A DNA stretch of 64,000 nt from Lentibacillus siamensis (GCF_039522605.1 NZ_BAAADS010000003.1:99014-163013); one strand, 5' to 3'. Shown: positions 51,041-59,783, numbered from the stretch's first letter. Program-made: numbers and translations. Notes: generated by a model from the letters alone, not told the origin.

Positions 51041-51057
51041 ATACCATATAGGGGTAT
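51041..51057 (+). promoter_or_regulatory. CsoR-like copper operator 3
   Basis: ATACCATATAGGGGTAT shares its 17-base layout with the boxes at 23487 and 23569. It lies 60 bases before the ydhK start and within the divergent region serving the copper-storage gene. Confidence 0.6.
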
Positions 51058-51116
51058 ATTTTTAGCGAATTGGATAGTAAGAAAAATTCTAAAATAATTG
51101 AGTGGAGGTTGTAACA

Positions 51117-51773
51117 ATGAAAAAAAATCATTTAATAATAGGCTTGCTTGCTTTACTAACAACTATGGTTTTAGCAGCTTGTGATGGAAATGAAGAATCG
51201 AATCCAAACGGTGATGCCAATACGGAAACTGAATCTAACGAAAATATGGATATGAATGAAGAAGGAACGGAACCAAATGAGAATACGGATGAAAAAGAGT
51301 CGGATTCTATGGAAGGAATGGATCATTCAGGTATGAATCATTCAAGTTCAGGTGAAGTTCCAGAAGATTTAGCGGAGGCTGGAAATCCTACATATTCAGT
51401 TGGTAGCCAAGCAATAATAAATGCGAACCATATGGAGGGTATGGATGGTGCTAAAGCAACAATAGATGGTGCCTATAATACCACGGTATACGCAGTTTCC
51501 TATACGCCAAAAAATGGCGGAGAGCCCATCAAAAATCATAAATGGGTTATTCATGAAGAACTCGAGAACCCTGGGGATGCGCCATTGGAACCAGGTACAG
51601 AAGCTACTATTAATGCTTCCCATATGGAAGGAATGGATGGAGTAACAGCTATGATTGATTCGGCTGAACAAACAACAGTATATATGGTGAGTTACACAGA
51701 TACTGAAACTGGTAAAGAAGTAACAAATCATAAATGGGTAACAGAGGCTGAATTATCACCTGTGGAGGGATAA
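51117..51773 (+). CDS. ydhK: YdhK-family (DUF1541) lipoprotein
   Basis: Surface lipoprotein of 218 residues. Lipobox VLAAC, an acidic Asn/Glu/Met-rich linker (residues about 25-75 with NENMDMNEEG), then two copies of the DUF1541 repeat: ANHMEGMDGAKATIDGA with NHKWVIHEEL, and ASHMEGMDGVTAMIDSA with NHKWVTEAEL. The conserved His/Met positions suggest copper binding; function is otherwise unproven. Start at 51117 behind GTGGAGGTTGTAACA. A broken relative lies at 24397. Confidence 0.87.
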   Translation: MKKNHLIIGLLALLTTMVLAACDGNEESNPNGDANTETESNENMDMNEEGTEPNENTDEKESDSMEGMDHSGMNHSSSGEVPEDLAEAGNPTYSVGSQAIINANHMEGMDGAKATIDGAYNTTVYAVSYTPKNGGEPIKNHKWVIHEELENPGDAPLEPGTEATINASHMEGMDGVTAMIDSAEQTTVYMVSYTDTETGKEVTNHKWVTEAELSPVEG

Positions 51774-51775
51774 GA

Positions 51776-52309
51776 ATGAAATTAAAGGTCATTTTTGTAA
51801 TGCTTTTTTCATCATTATTGTTAGTGGCTTGTAGTAACAGCGAAAATAGCGACAATACATTGGAAAGGGAACAAGCAGCAAATATTAAAAAACTGGTTCA
51901 TGGATACAGCTCCGGTAAACTGGAAGCCAAATCTGCTTCCATTACACCGCAAAAGCTTACTATTGTTAATTCAAAAGGGAAGGAGAAAATATATGAATTA
52001 ACCGGGGAGAAGTTCTTTGCCTCCATCGCTCCTTATGTAAATCAAACACATCCCTGCACATATCATAGCTTAACTGGCTGCCAGGGAGAAATGGCAAAGG
52101 AAGAATTCACGGTGTACATAAAGGATAGAAATGGTAATGTTGTTGTAGATAAAAAAATGACGTCACAGGATAATGGATTTATTGATTTGTGGGTACCGAG
52201 AAATGAAAATTATAGCATAACCATTACACATAAAGGCAAAAGAGTTGAGTCACAATTTTCTACGTTTAGCGATGATCCAACTTGCCTGACGAATATGCAG
52301 TTATCCTAG
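51776..52309 (+). CDS. cueP: CueP-family copper-binding lipoprotein
   Basis: Lipoprotein of 177 residues (lipobox LLVAC). The CueP signature HPCTYHSLTGCQGEMAKEEF (about residue 92 on) carries the metal-binding Cys pair; a C-terminal Cys in DDPTCLTNMQ completes it. In Salmonella, CueP is the periplasmic copper carrier that supplies SodCII; Gram-positive forms are lipoproteins. Two bases after ydhK, so the pair is one operon behind a CsoR-like box. Confidence 0.85.
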   Translation: MKLKVIFVMLFSSLLLVACSNSENSDNTLEREQAANIKKLVHGYSSGKLEAKSASITPQKLTIVNSKGKEKIYELTGEKFFASIAPYVNQTHPCTYHSLTGCQGEMAKEEFTVYIKDRNGNVVVDKKMTSQDNGFIDLWVPRNENYSITITHKGKRVESQFSTFSDDPTCLTNMQLS

Positions 52310-52438
52310 AATTTACGGGAGAATTGGTGTCGTTATCTTTTCGTTTTTTCTGCGATTGGGCATTTCGCTTAATATGGTGAGAACAACATGACATAAGTCA
52401 ATCAAAGGAATAATAGGATGATGGGGACGAGTTATAAA

Positions 52439-52715
52439 ATGAGTAGTTATATAATCTGGCTCCCGATTGTAAGGGAAAAGCTTCTACAGTTTAGGAGTGA
52501 ACATTTCACATCAGAAGAGACTCTGGAATTCATATTTAAATTGATTTTAGATAATGAGGAATTTTTAAAAATGAATTTGTTAGAGAAACCTATACAGAAG
52601 AATTTGGAACCTATAAAGGTTTATCCCGAATCGTTGTTGGGAAATTTCGGGTGTATTATGAAAAAATCAAGATAACATCATAGTCCTAGGTATATTATTT
52701 CCTGGTGAAAAATAA
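52439..52715 (+). pseudogene. RelE/ParE-type toxin pseudogene
   Basis: Frame 1 reads YIIWLPIVREKLLQFRSEHF and TSEETLEFIFKLI. After about 52590 the match moves to frame 2: YTEEFGTYKGLSRIVVGKFR and VYYEKIK, and after another indel frame 3 gives DNIIVLGILFPGEK to a stop. Together they form a full RelE/ParE-family protein (TEEFGxYKGLSR and FRxYYE are characteristic). Two frameshifts inactivate it. No antitoxin gene is adjacent. Confidence 0.72.
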
Positions 52716-52731
52716 ATACTTCTGCAGCAAT

Positions 52732-52768
52732 AAAGCCCTGATGATATTTGTGGATGGGCTTTTTTTTT
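52732..52768 (+). terminator. Terminator after the toxin pseudogene
   Basis: AAAGCCC and GGGCTTT form a stem followed by TTTTTTT. Confidence 0.7.
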
Positions 52769-52796
52769 ATCGAAACAGAGAAATTCTCTACTAAAC

Positions 52797-52831
52797 AACT
52801 GGGTGCGCTAACCGAAGTATGAAATACAACG
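52797..52831 (+). repeat. Possible intergenic element copy 14 (left part, degenerate)
   Basis: CAACTGGGTGCGCTAACCGA followed by AGTATGAAAT is a weak match to the left part. It marks the right edge of the element-containing region. Confidence 0.35.
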
Positions 52832-52904
52832 ATTTATCAGACCGACTGAAATAGGGAGGTTAAGTCCTTATGCATCCGCGTTTAAGGGTCTCCAATCCGT
52901 ATGG

Positions 52905-53144
52905 ATGGTGGGCCGGTACCGACTATTTTTTAATGCTTCAAATCCAAGTAAATACTTATTTTTTAATGGAAAAAAAGCTGCACAAGAATACCTAAACAGA
53001 AGGATTACTTATTATGGGTTGCAACATGAAACGTATCATTCAACTTCGGGTGTTGCAAACCGATATTGGGATGATACTTATTCGTTTGATTTAGCACAGT
53101 TAATAAAAAAATTGAATAAGCCTTTTAAACCATTAACGAATTAA
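52905..53144 (+). CDS. Unknown 79-residue protein
   Basis: Frame from an ATG at 52905 with many aromatic and basic residues (YRLFFNASNPSKYLFFNGKK, TYYGLQHETYHS) and a C-terminal amphipathic helix. No clear ribosome binding site: GGGAGG at 52854 is too far away. A nearby ATG at 52871 is in another frame. It may be a gene fragment. The following 53145-53314 shows only a partial frame (LIVAALYTFYMGLSRGG) without a usual start. Confidence 0.35.
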   Translation: MVGRYRLFFNASNPSKYLFFNGKKAAQEYLNRRITYYGLQHETYHSTSGVANRYWDDTYSFDLAQLIKKLNKPFKPLTN

Positions 53145-53314
53145 ACCGCAAAAAACAAGAAGATTTATTTTTCCTTTTTTAGTATACTTTATGCTGAAAG
53201 AGGGATGAGGTATTTTAGCGATTGCAGGTGTCCAACCGTATATTCTTGTGCCGTTAATTGTCGCGGCTTTATATACGTTTTATATGGGGCTCAGCAGGGG
53301 AGGATTGAAATCCA

Positions 53315-53899
53315 ATGAAGAATCAAAATGGTATTTCCAAGGATACCATGTGGAAAGCAACCGTATCGTGTGATCCAGGATATGATGGGGTATTCTTTTA
53401 TGCTGTAAAGACAACAGGTATTTTTTGTCGGCCGTCATGCAAATCTAAAGTTCCGAATAGTGATAATGTTACCTTCTTTGCCAATGCAGCGGAAGCTCAA
53501 AAAGCAGGATATCGACCCTGTAAAAGATGCCGTCCTGATTTAAAGTCAAAAAGTTATGATCCGTTTCAGCCGATATTAGAAGATACAAGGAAGATCATAA
53601 AAAATAATTATAGCCAAAAGACATCCTTAAATGAAATCGCTGCAAAGGTAGGGGTCAGCCCTTTTCATTTAAACCGAGTCTTTAAGAAAAGAATGGGTTA
53701 TACACCACGTATGTATTTGGAAAAGATCAGAGTTGAAAGGGCAAAAGACCTTCTTTTAACGAGTACCTTAAATAGCACAGAAGTTGGTTATCAAGTCGGC
53801 TATCAAAGTATTTCTAGTTTTTATCATGCTTTTAAACGGGGGACAGGGCTTTCGCCGAATGAATTTCATAATCTATATGTCAAACCCTCGGCTTATTAG
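53315..53899 (+). CDS. adaA: Ada-type regulator with methylphosphotriester acceptor domain (AdaA)
   Basis: Product of 194 residues. The N-terminal Ada zinc domain has the four cysteines in FCRPSCKS and PCKRCRPDL; the first one accepts a methyl group from phosphotriesters and turns the protein into an activator. The C-terminal AraC-type double HTH spans about 95-190 (SLNEIAAKVGVSPFHLNRVF, EVGYQVGYQSISSFYHAF). It forms an adaptive-response operon with the methyltransferase downstream, as B. subtilis adaA-adaB. Confidence 0.92.
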   Translation: MKNQNGISKDTMWKATVSCDPGYDGVFFYAVKTTGIFCRPSCKSKVPNSDNVTFFANAAEAQKAGYRPCKRCRPDLKSKSYDPFQPILEDTRKIIKNNYSQKTSLNEIAAKVGVSPFHLNRVFKKRMGYTPRMYLEKIRVERAKDLLLTSTLNSTEVGYQVGYQSISSFYHAFKRGTGLSPNEFHNLYVKPSAY

Positions 53900-53980
53900 G
53901 ATTGATTGGATTCGTTTGATAGAACAAAAGGATTATAGTCCATAGAGGTCTTGAAATGGGCCGAAAGGAGGGAACCCAAC

Positions 53981-54463
53981 ATGTGGCTTTATGATGAGTG
54001 TCATACCAAAATCGGTTGTTTGCGATTTATTTTCAGAGAAGACGGGCGACTCGTACGCATCGTGTTAACAGATGATCATTGGCACGCCTTTGCTGCCAAG
54101 TTCAAGATGAAAAGGAGCCATGAACTTGGAAGACCTATTTATGAACAATTCCATGAGTATCTTCGTGGAAATCGAAGACAATTCAACTTGCCGTTTGAAT
54201 TTCGAGGAACTTTATTTCAAAAGCAAACGTGGGAAGCCTTACGAAAGATTCCTTATGGAGAGGTAAGATCCTATTCTGAAATAGCCTCCCTTATCGGAAA
54301 ACCTAACGCGATTCGTGCTGTTGGACATGCTAACGCTGTCAATCCTTTGCCGATTCTTTTTCCCTGTCATCGCGTTATTAGCAAAAATAAGAAGCTGACC
54401 GGTTATGCAGGTGGGATTGATATGAAAAAACAATTGCTGGAGATTGAGGGGAACTATTTGTAA
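53981..54463 (+). CDS. adaB: O6-methylguanine-DNA methyltransferase (AdaB/Ogt)
   Basis: Suicide DNA repair protein of 160 residues. ILFPCHRVISKNKKLTGYAG contains the acceptor Cys (about residue 129), and FQKQTWEALRKIPYGEVRSY with AVGHANAVNP forms the DNA-binding part. The ATG at 53981 follows AAAGGAGGGAACCCAAC; the TTG at 53951 is less likely. Second gene of the ada operon. Confidence 0.93.
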   Translation: MWLYDECHTKIGCLRFIFREDGRLVRIVLTDDHWHAFAAKFKMKRSHELGRPIYEQFHEYLRGNRRQFNLPFEFRGTLFQKQTWEALRKIPYGEVRSYSEIASLIGKPNAIRAVGHANAVNPLPILFPCHRVISKNKKLTGYAGGIDMKKQLLEIEGNYL

Positions 54464-54588
54464 GTGGAATATGCAGCATACTGCGCTAATATTATATCAT
54501 CGGTGCCATTCTGAATTAGAAAAGTAATGTCTTTTAAACAATTTTATTATTACCACCATAAATTGGTATTCAATAATTTTACATTATG

Positions 54589-54631
54589 TTACACCGTCCA
54601 CATATGCGGACGGTGTAATTGTTTTTTTTGC
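54589..54631 (+). terminator. Terminator of the ada operon
   Basis: TTACACCGTCC and GGACGGTGTAA are an 11-bp perfect stem followed by TTGTTTTTTTT. Confidence 0.85.
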
Positions 54632-54713
54632 TGCAAAATTAAACAATTTGATTATGATTACAGGAAGGGTGAACATTCAGGAAACAGTTGAGGTTCTCAT
54701 AGATTGACCCCAT

Positions 54714-55346
54714 TTAACTTTCCTTGATTTGAACGCCTTCCCAAAAAAGTTCGATAATCTGCTCAGCCATTTCGTCAATTGAATCATATATTTTTGCTTG
54801 TTTCTCATTATTGTAATTCCCGACCTTCAACAGTGACAAATAGGCATGTGTGGCAAAAACCGGATTTATTTCGCGTATTTCTTTTTGTTCCATCGCGTGC
54901 GTAAATACTTGTTCGATTGATTGGTACATGTCCATCTCGGCTTTGTTTATCCGCTCCAGTTGTTCAGGAGACAATGTATGTGTTGTTCCTTTCATAAAGC
55001 CATTAATATCAATGTCAACGGTAGCTGATAAATGCGTCTTTGTAATGTTGTATAAACGGCTTTTCAGCGGTATCGGTTCGTGCAGCATGGCATTGATTCG
55101 CTTTCGAATGCGAATCATCATTTGGACCATCGTTTCCGTAAACAACTCCGCTTTGCTGGGGAAATAGTAATAGATGGTAGCTTTCGTCACATTGCACTGT
55201 TTTGCAACATCGTTTACGGAAACCGTTTGATATCCATTTTTCGTAAATAATTGTGTTGCCGCTTCGGTTATTGATTCGGTTGTTGGTTGAGTCTGATCAC
55301 TTGCCCGCGGTCTGCCCAGCGGTCGTTGTTCATCGCTTCTCACCAT
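54714..55346 (-). CDS. TetR/AcrR-family regulator
   Basis: Product of 210 residues. The N-terminal HTH is ITEAATQLFTKNGYQTVSVN followed by VAKQCNVTKATIYYYFPSKA; the C-terminal helical domain binds an unknown ligand. The start at 55346 follows AAGGAG with 5 nt spacing. It is divergent from the MMPL exporter, which it presumably represses; AACTAACCGGTATATA near 55425 in the shared region is a candidate operator. Confidence 0.87.
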   Translation of the reverse strand: MVRSDEQRPLGRPRASDQTQPTTESITEAATQLFTKNGYQTVSVNDVAKQCNVTKATIYYYFPSKAELFTETMVQMMIRIRKRINAMLHEPIPLKSRLYNITKTHLSATVDIDINGFMKGTTHTLSPEQLERINKAEMDMYQSIEQVFTHAMEQKEIREINPVFATHAYLSLLKVGNYNNEKQAKIYDSIDEMAEQIIELFWEGVQIKES

Positions 55347-55493
55347 ACTCTCTCCTTGCATATAGCATACTTTGTTAAAATTATATCATATACTGGAAAA
55401 TAATCAGTGGTAACAACTTGATAATTAACTAACCGGTATATATAATTATAAACATAAAATAATCTTGATTTCGAATCAAGCGGGGGAGATCTG

Positions 55494-57719
55494 ATGAATT
55501 TTTTACAGAAATGGGGAAAGGCCGTTGCTGGCAAAAAAAGCCGTTTAGCCACACTTATAATATGGACTCTGGTAATTGGAATCCTTACTTCCATATGGCC
55601 TCAGGTGAATCAGGAAGAAACAGCAACAACCAATTTGCTGCCTGAGGATGCTATGTCGGTGGAAGCAACAAATATTATCAACGAGCAATTTCCAAATGAC
55701 AACGGTGTCCCGCTGTTATTGGTCTGGTATCAAAATGGTGAACTGACTAAAGCCGATTATGAAGCGATTCAATCTGTTTACAAGCAGCTGAAACAGGATC
55801 CGCTTCCACATCAGTCGTTAGTACCGGATGTTGCTGCGATTCCTGTACAGGCATTGCAGCAACAGGCGTCAAGCGATGGTGAGGTTCTGACCACACCAAT
55901 ATTTTTTAACAAAGGAGCGTCAACAGAAGCATTACAGGAATCGATGGATACGTTTAAAAAGCTGGTTAAAAAGAATCTAAACGAAAATCCGTTTGATGGC
56001 AGCATTACCAGTGATGGACTGCAACTGCGCCTGAGCGGTCCAGTCGGAATCCAGACAGATGCAACGCAACTGTTCAGCCAAGCGGATATTACCTTGTTAA
56101 TAACTACGGTTGTACTTGTTTTAATTCTGCTTATTGTGTTATACCGTTCGCCGATTCTTGCAGTGGTTCCCTTGATAAGCGTTGGGATCGCATATGGATT
56201 GATCAGTCCGCTGCTGGGATTCATGGCGGATCAAGGATGGATTGAAGTTGATGCACAAGCCATCTCCATTATGACTGTTCTATTGTTCGGAGCAGGAACT
56301 GATTATTGTTTATTCCTGATTTCCAGATATCGTGATGAATTGCAGCTCGAAGCAAATAAATATACAGCCCTTCAAAAGGCAATTGGTTATTCAGGCGGGG
56401 CAATTATGATGAGTGCGTTGACAACGGTAATCGGGCTTTACTCCCTATCGTTAGCTCAGTATGCATCATATGACCGTTTTGCTGTACCGTTTAGTTTGGC
56501 CATATTGATTATGGGGATAGCGGTGCTCTCTTTCCTTCCATCTATATTATCAATGCTTGGGAGAACCGCGTTTTTCCCGTTTATACCACGTACGGAGAAG
56601 ATGGCACAGGAATTGGAAGCCAAAAAAGGAAAGCTGGTCCGACATCCTAAAACGAGAAGCCGCTACAGTAAAGCCATTGGAAATGCGGTTACCGGAAAAC
56701 CGTGGCTGATTATTATCATTTGTACGATTTTTCTGGGCGGACTTGCACTTCTGGTACCTAAAATTCCATTCACCTACGGGGTGTTTGAATCGTTCCCGGA
56801 TGATATGCCATCTAAGGAAGGATCTTCATTAATAGCTGAACATTATCCGCCCGGAAAAATTGCGCCTGTACAGGTGATCATTGATACGGAGGGTAAAGAT
56901 ATTTCTCTGGCAGACGAACTTGCTTCGCTTGATATGGCGGAGAGCGTTGGTGACCCGCGAATTGGCGAAAAAAATTCAGATTATCAAATGTATGAAGTCA
57001 TCTTGTCGATGGATCCTTATTCAACAAAGGCAGTTCATCACATTCCTGAGATTAAGTCTGCAGTTGCAGGGTACTTAGAAGAAGCTGGAGTTGATGATGC
57101 TTCCCGGAACGTATGGCTTGGCGGTGAAACGGCAGCACTTTATGATACGGAACAGGTTACCGGTAAGGATCAGCGTATAATTATTCCGGTTGTCCTCATT
57201 ATCATTGCAGCACTATTGCTTGTTTACCTTCGTTCGATTGTTGCCATGACCTATTTATTACTTACAGTCGTATTGTCGTATCTTTCTGCATTAGGATTGG
57301 GCTGGCTTGTGATTCATTATGGTTTCGGTGAACCTGCCATGCAGGGTTTGATTCCATTATACGCATTTGTATTTTTGGTTGCCCTTGGTGAGGATTACAA
57401 TATTTTTATGGTCTCAAGCATTTGGGAAAATCGTAAACATATGCCACTGAAAAAAGCTATAGCGGAAGGGGTTGGTCAAACTAGCAGTGTTATCAGCTCA
57501 GCAGGGTTAATTTTAGCTGGAACATTTTCCGTATTGGCTGTAATGCCAATGCAGGTACTGGTCCAGTTTGGTACAGTGACTGCCATCGGAGTGTTACTTG
57601 ATACCTTTATTGTCCGGCCGTTACTCGTACCTGCTATAACGACAGTGCTCGGTAGGTTTGCTTTTTGGCCGGGTAAGGTTTCGAGGAAAAACGATGATAG
57701 AATACACGATAGTGAATAG
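55494..57719 (+). CDS. MMPL-family (RND-type) exporter
   Basis: Membrane transporter of 741 residues, of the B. subtilis YdfJ type. It consists of two repeats, each with one leading membrane segment, a large outer loop and five more segments. The first membrane bundle shows LLFGAGTDYCLFLISRYRDE and the second VFLVALGEDYNIFMVSSIWE, both with the conserved Asp-Tyr needed for proton coupling. Exports drugs or lipids; the substrate is unknown. Start behind GGGGGAGATCTG. Confidence 0.9.
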   Translation: MNFLQKWGKAVAGKKSRLATLIIWTLVIGILTSIWPQVNQEETATTNLLPEDAMSVEATNIINEQFPNDNGVPLLLVWYQNGELTKADYEAIQSVYKQLKQDPLPHQSLVPDVAAIPVQALQQQASSDGEVLTTPIFFNKGASTEALQESMDTFKKLVKKNLNENPFDGSITSDGLQLRLSGPVGIQTDATQLFSQADITLLITTVVLVLILLIVLYRSPILAVVPLISVGIAYGLISPLLGFMADQGWIEVDAQAISIMTVLLFGAGTDYCLFLISRYRDELQLEANKYTALQKAIGYSGGAIMMSALTTVIGLYSLSLAQYASYDRFAVPFSLAILIMGIAVLSFLPSILSMLGRTAFFPFIPRTEKMAQELEAKKGKLVRHPKTRSRYSKAIGNAVTGKPWLIIIICTIFLGGLALLVPKIPFTYGVFESFPDDMPSKEGSSLIAEHYPPGKIAPVQVIIDTEGKDISLADELASLDMAESVGDPRIGEKNSDYQMYEVILSMDPYSTKAVHHIPEIKSAVAGYLEEAGVDDASRNVWLGGETAALYDTEQVTGKDQRIIIPVVLIIIAALLLVYLRSIVAMTYLLLTVVLSYLSALGLGWLVIHYGFGEPAMQGLIPLYAFVFLVALGEDYNIFMVSSIWENRKHMPLKKAIAEGVGQTSSVISSAGLILAGTFSVLAVMPMQVLVQFGTVTAIGVLLDTFIVRPLLVPAITTVLGRFAFWPGKVSRKNDDRIHDSE

Positions 57720-57744
57720 AGATGTTTGATTTTGAAAGCTGAAG

Positions 57745-57839
57745 AACAGGACCTGTGGCTAATCCATGTCTGAACCAAAAAATTTGCTGGAACATACAGT
57801 GAACGGGAGGTGAGGAACAATGGATGCTCAGGTCCTGTT
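57745..57839 (+). other. 95-base long inverted-repeat structure
   Basis: AACAGGACCTG (57745-57755) pairs perfectly with CAGGTCCTGTT (57829-57839). An inner ATCCAT (57762) pairs with ATGGAT (57820). It ends in TTTTG. It could be a terminator, a structured leader or a small RNA; it lies between the MMPL stop and the convergent small gene. Confidence 0.45.
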
Positions 57840-57858
57840 TTGATGGGGATGGGACAGT

Positions 57859-58146
57859 TCATCTATTTTCCAATGTAACTTTCAGCAGCAAATAAAGGAA
57901 ATAAACTCCTAAATAGGCGCCCGCAATTAAGAAATAAGGATTTAAAAACACAGCATGAATGTTTGTCATCATCACTGTTTTATCTTTAATAATCTGATAA
58001 ACCGACAATGAAGTGATATTACCAAATATAAGAGCCGCTATAACAGCTGCCCAATTTATAAAAATTTGGAGTTTCTTCCAGCGCTTTTGAGCAAAATACA
58101 TAAGTATAGGAAACACAATACTTCCGATTATCAGCAGGATTTTCAT
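57859..58146 (-). CDS. Unknown small membrane protein
   Basis: Product of 95 residues with three hydrophobic segments (about 3-16, 27-42 and 63-88, the last VFLNPYFLIAGAYLGVYFLY). No family recognised. The ATG at 58146 follows AAAGGATGATGGT; the longer frame from 58209 lacks a good ribosome binding site. Monocistronic. Confidence 0.6.
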   Translation of the reverse strand: MKILLIIGSIVFPILMYFAQKRWKKLQIFINWAAVIAALIFGNITSLSVYQIIKDKTVMMTNIHAVFLNPYFLIAGAYLGVYFLYLLLKVTLENR

Positions 58147-58231
58147 ACCATCATCCTTTAGTGTGGAGTAATAATTCATCATAAGCACTTTGGTATTATT
58201 TCCTATCAATGGTAAATGATACGTTAAACAA

Positions 58232-58624
58232 TTATTTGCCCCATTTCAACGTGATATTCAGCGTGCAACAATTACCACCTTGTTTGGCAGCTGGCGACTG
58301 CAGTTTAAAAATAACCCCTGATGGTGTGTAGCTGGTGTTAATGGTCACATATAACGCTTCGATTGACTGAACCAGCCGATCGACTTCTGCTTGTTGGTTC
58401 AGCTGAGCAGCTTCCATAATTTTTCCGGAGTATTCTGTGTCACTCAACCTTTCCAATAAAATTCCGCTCTGCTGCAACAAAACCTGAAATTCTTTTATGG
58501 ACTGAGAAAGTATTGTCGTATCAACAGGCGGATACTGACGTGCGTACGAAAACGGGTTGTGGAATACAGGCGGATGTATCTGGATCAGCGGGTGTCCATG
58601 GTAATTACGACGTGGATTGTACAT
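58232..58624 (-). CDS. YuzC-like conserved protein
   Basis: Product of 130 residues. Residues 1-35 are rich in Tyr, His, Pro and Asn (MYNPRRNYHGHPLIQIHPPV), recalling spore-coat type proteins. A helical middle (ILSQSIKEFQVLLQQSGILL) and a beta tail with YTPSGVIFKL and GGNCCTLNITLKW follow. The layout reminds me of B. subtilis YuzC, but that is from memory. Start at 58624 behind GAGGTGCCAAT; the open frame from 58753 overlaps the next gene and is unlikely. Confidence 0.6.
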   Translation of the reverse strand: MYNPRRNYHGHPLIQIHPPVFHNPFSYARQYPPVDTTILSQSIKEFQVLLQQSGILLERLSDTEYSGKIMEAAQLNQQAEVDRLVQSIEALYVTINTSYTPSGVIFKLQSPAAKQGGNCCTLNITLKWGK

Positions 58625-58730
58625 ATTGGCACCTCTTTTTTTGAAAGATTTTATACAGCCTATGGTTAGGTGCCCGGTCTTGTGTCCCTGGTTTGGCGAA
58701 AAAAGCCAGGTGCTGTGTCCTGGCTTTGCG

Positions 58731-59783
58731 TTATATCTGTTCCATGTTGACAAACGGATCCTGATGCTCCAGTTTACCTTTAATTTGTTTGACGTTTACG
58801 TTGTCACCCCGCAGCCATTTGGCAAAGTCGAAAATGACCGGTTTCCGATCCGGACCTATCACGAACCATGCTTTCAACTCATTCGGGAAGTATACTGCAG
58901 TGTGAATGGTTCCAGCGGCAGCATCATATTTTTTGGAAAAAATTCCGTGCTCAATACCGTTCATTACGTTGAACGCTTCGTATGGATTTGCGGTAAATTG
59001 CTGCTGTTTTTGGATACTTTTCTCCCGTTCACGCGTTTCCTCCTGACGGTAACGATTTTCTTCATCAAGCAGGTGAAAGTGGTTTGTGCAAACATTGGAT
59101 TTCCGTGCTGCGACCTGTCTTGGTGACGCTTCAATAACATAAGAGTCTCCGCTGCGATCCAAGACTACATAACTGAATGAGTGCCGGTGCGGAATTTTCT
59201 TCAGCAGCGAAATGGCCTGATCCACACTGGCACATGTCTCTAAAATCAGCCGTCCAATCATATTGCACAGAAAACCATCACCGGATTTTTTGCTGTGGGT
59301 AAAATTATAGCCCATCACAAGACCTTTTTCATTCATCCCATCAATCCGCCCGGTTATTTGCATCGTTGGACCGATGACGGCATAACCGCTGTCAGTCGGC
59401 TGATAAAGCATATACCTTCCTTCGTAGCCTTTTGGATGACTGTCATAATTCCGGACCATAAAGCGGGAGTCCGTGAAAATGGAACAGCCACTCCGGACAA
59501 ATTCCAGGTAGTAACCGCCAAAGAAGCGAAAGGCCTTATCCATCTCCATGTCTAATGCATCGGCAAGCCCGCGGATTTCATCCAGGATGCCTGGTGCGAC
59601 AGTTGCCATGATTTTCTGGTAGACTTCCGGATCAATGAGAAAGTGCCGGTCTTTCTTCGGCCCCCATTGTTTTTCCCGGTTCGGCAAAATAGGTGAATTC
59701 TTTAGAAGACGACCTTGAAAATAACCGAAATCATAATGGGTTCCCCGATATTGGATAACATCACTGTAGTACTGTTTCATCAT
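58731..59783 (-). CDS. C45-family acyltransferase/peptidase (penicillin acyltransferase-like)
   Basis: Ntn-hydrolase of about 350 residues related to acyl-CoA:6-aminopenicillanic acid acyltransferase. RGTHYDFGYFQGRLLK is the usual start. The nucleophile Cys is in VRSGCSIF (about residue 99), exposed by self-cleavage in the family, followed by RNYDSHP and GRIDGMNEKGLVMGYNF. Natural substrates in Bacillus are unknown; amide or acyl hydrolysis is likely. The ATG at 59783 lies 7 nt after AGAGG. Confidence 0.82.
   Translation of the reverse strand: MMKQYYSDVIQYRGTHYDFGYFQGRLLKNSPILPNREKQWGPKKDRHFLIDPEVYQKIMATVAPGILDEIRGLADALDMEMDKAFRFFGGYYLEFVRSGCSIFTDSRFMVRNYDSHPKGYEGRYMLYQPTDSGYAVIGPTMQITGRIDGMNEKGLVMGYNFTHSKKSGDGFLCNMIGRLILETCASVDQAISLLKKIPHRHSFSYVVLDRSGDSYVIEASPRQVAARKSNVCTNHFHLLDEENRYRQEETREREKSIQKQQQFTANPYEAFNVMNGIEHGIFSKKYDAAAGTIHTAVYFPNELKAWFVIGPDRKPVIFDFAKWLRGDNVNVKQIKGKLEHQDPFVNMEQI

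Noticed and set aside
28969..52831. Classical integron cassette array
   Set aside because: No integron integrase gene is visible, and the elements lack the GTTRRRY / RYYYAAC simple sites of attC. Only the general architecture is similar.
53200..53314. Small membrane-protein frame before adaA
   Set aside because: The hydrophobic frame has no ATG, GTG or TTG start at the right place and runs on inside adaA in another frame; at most a fragment.
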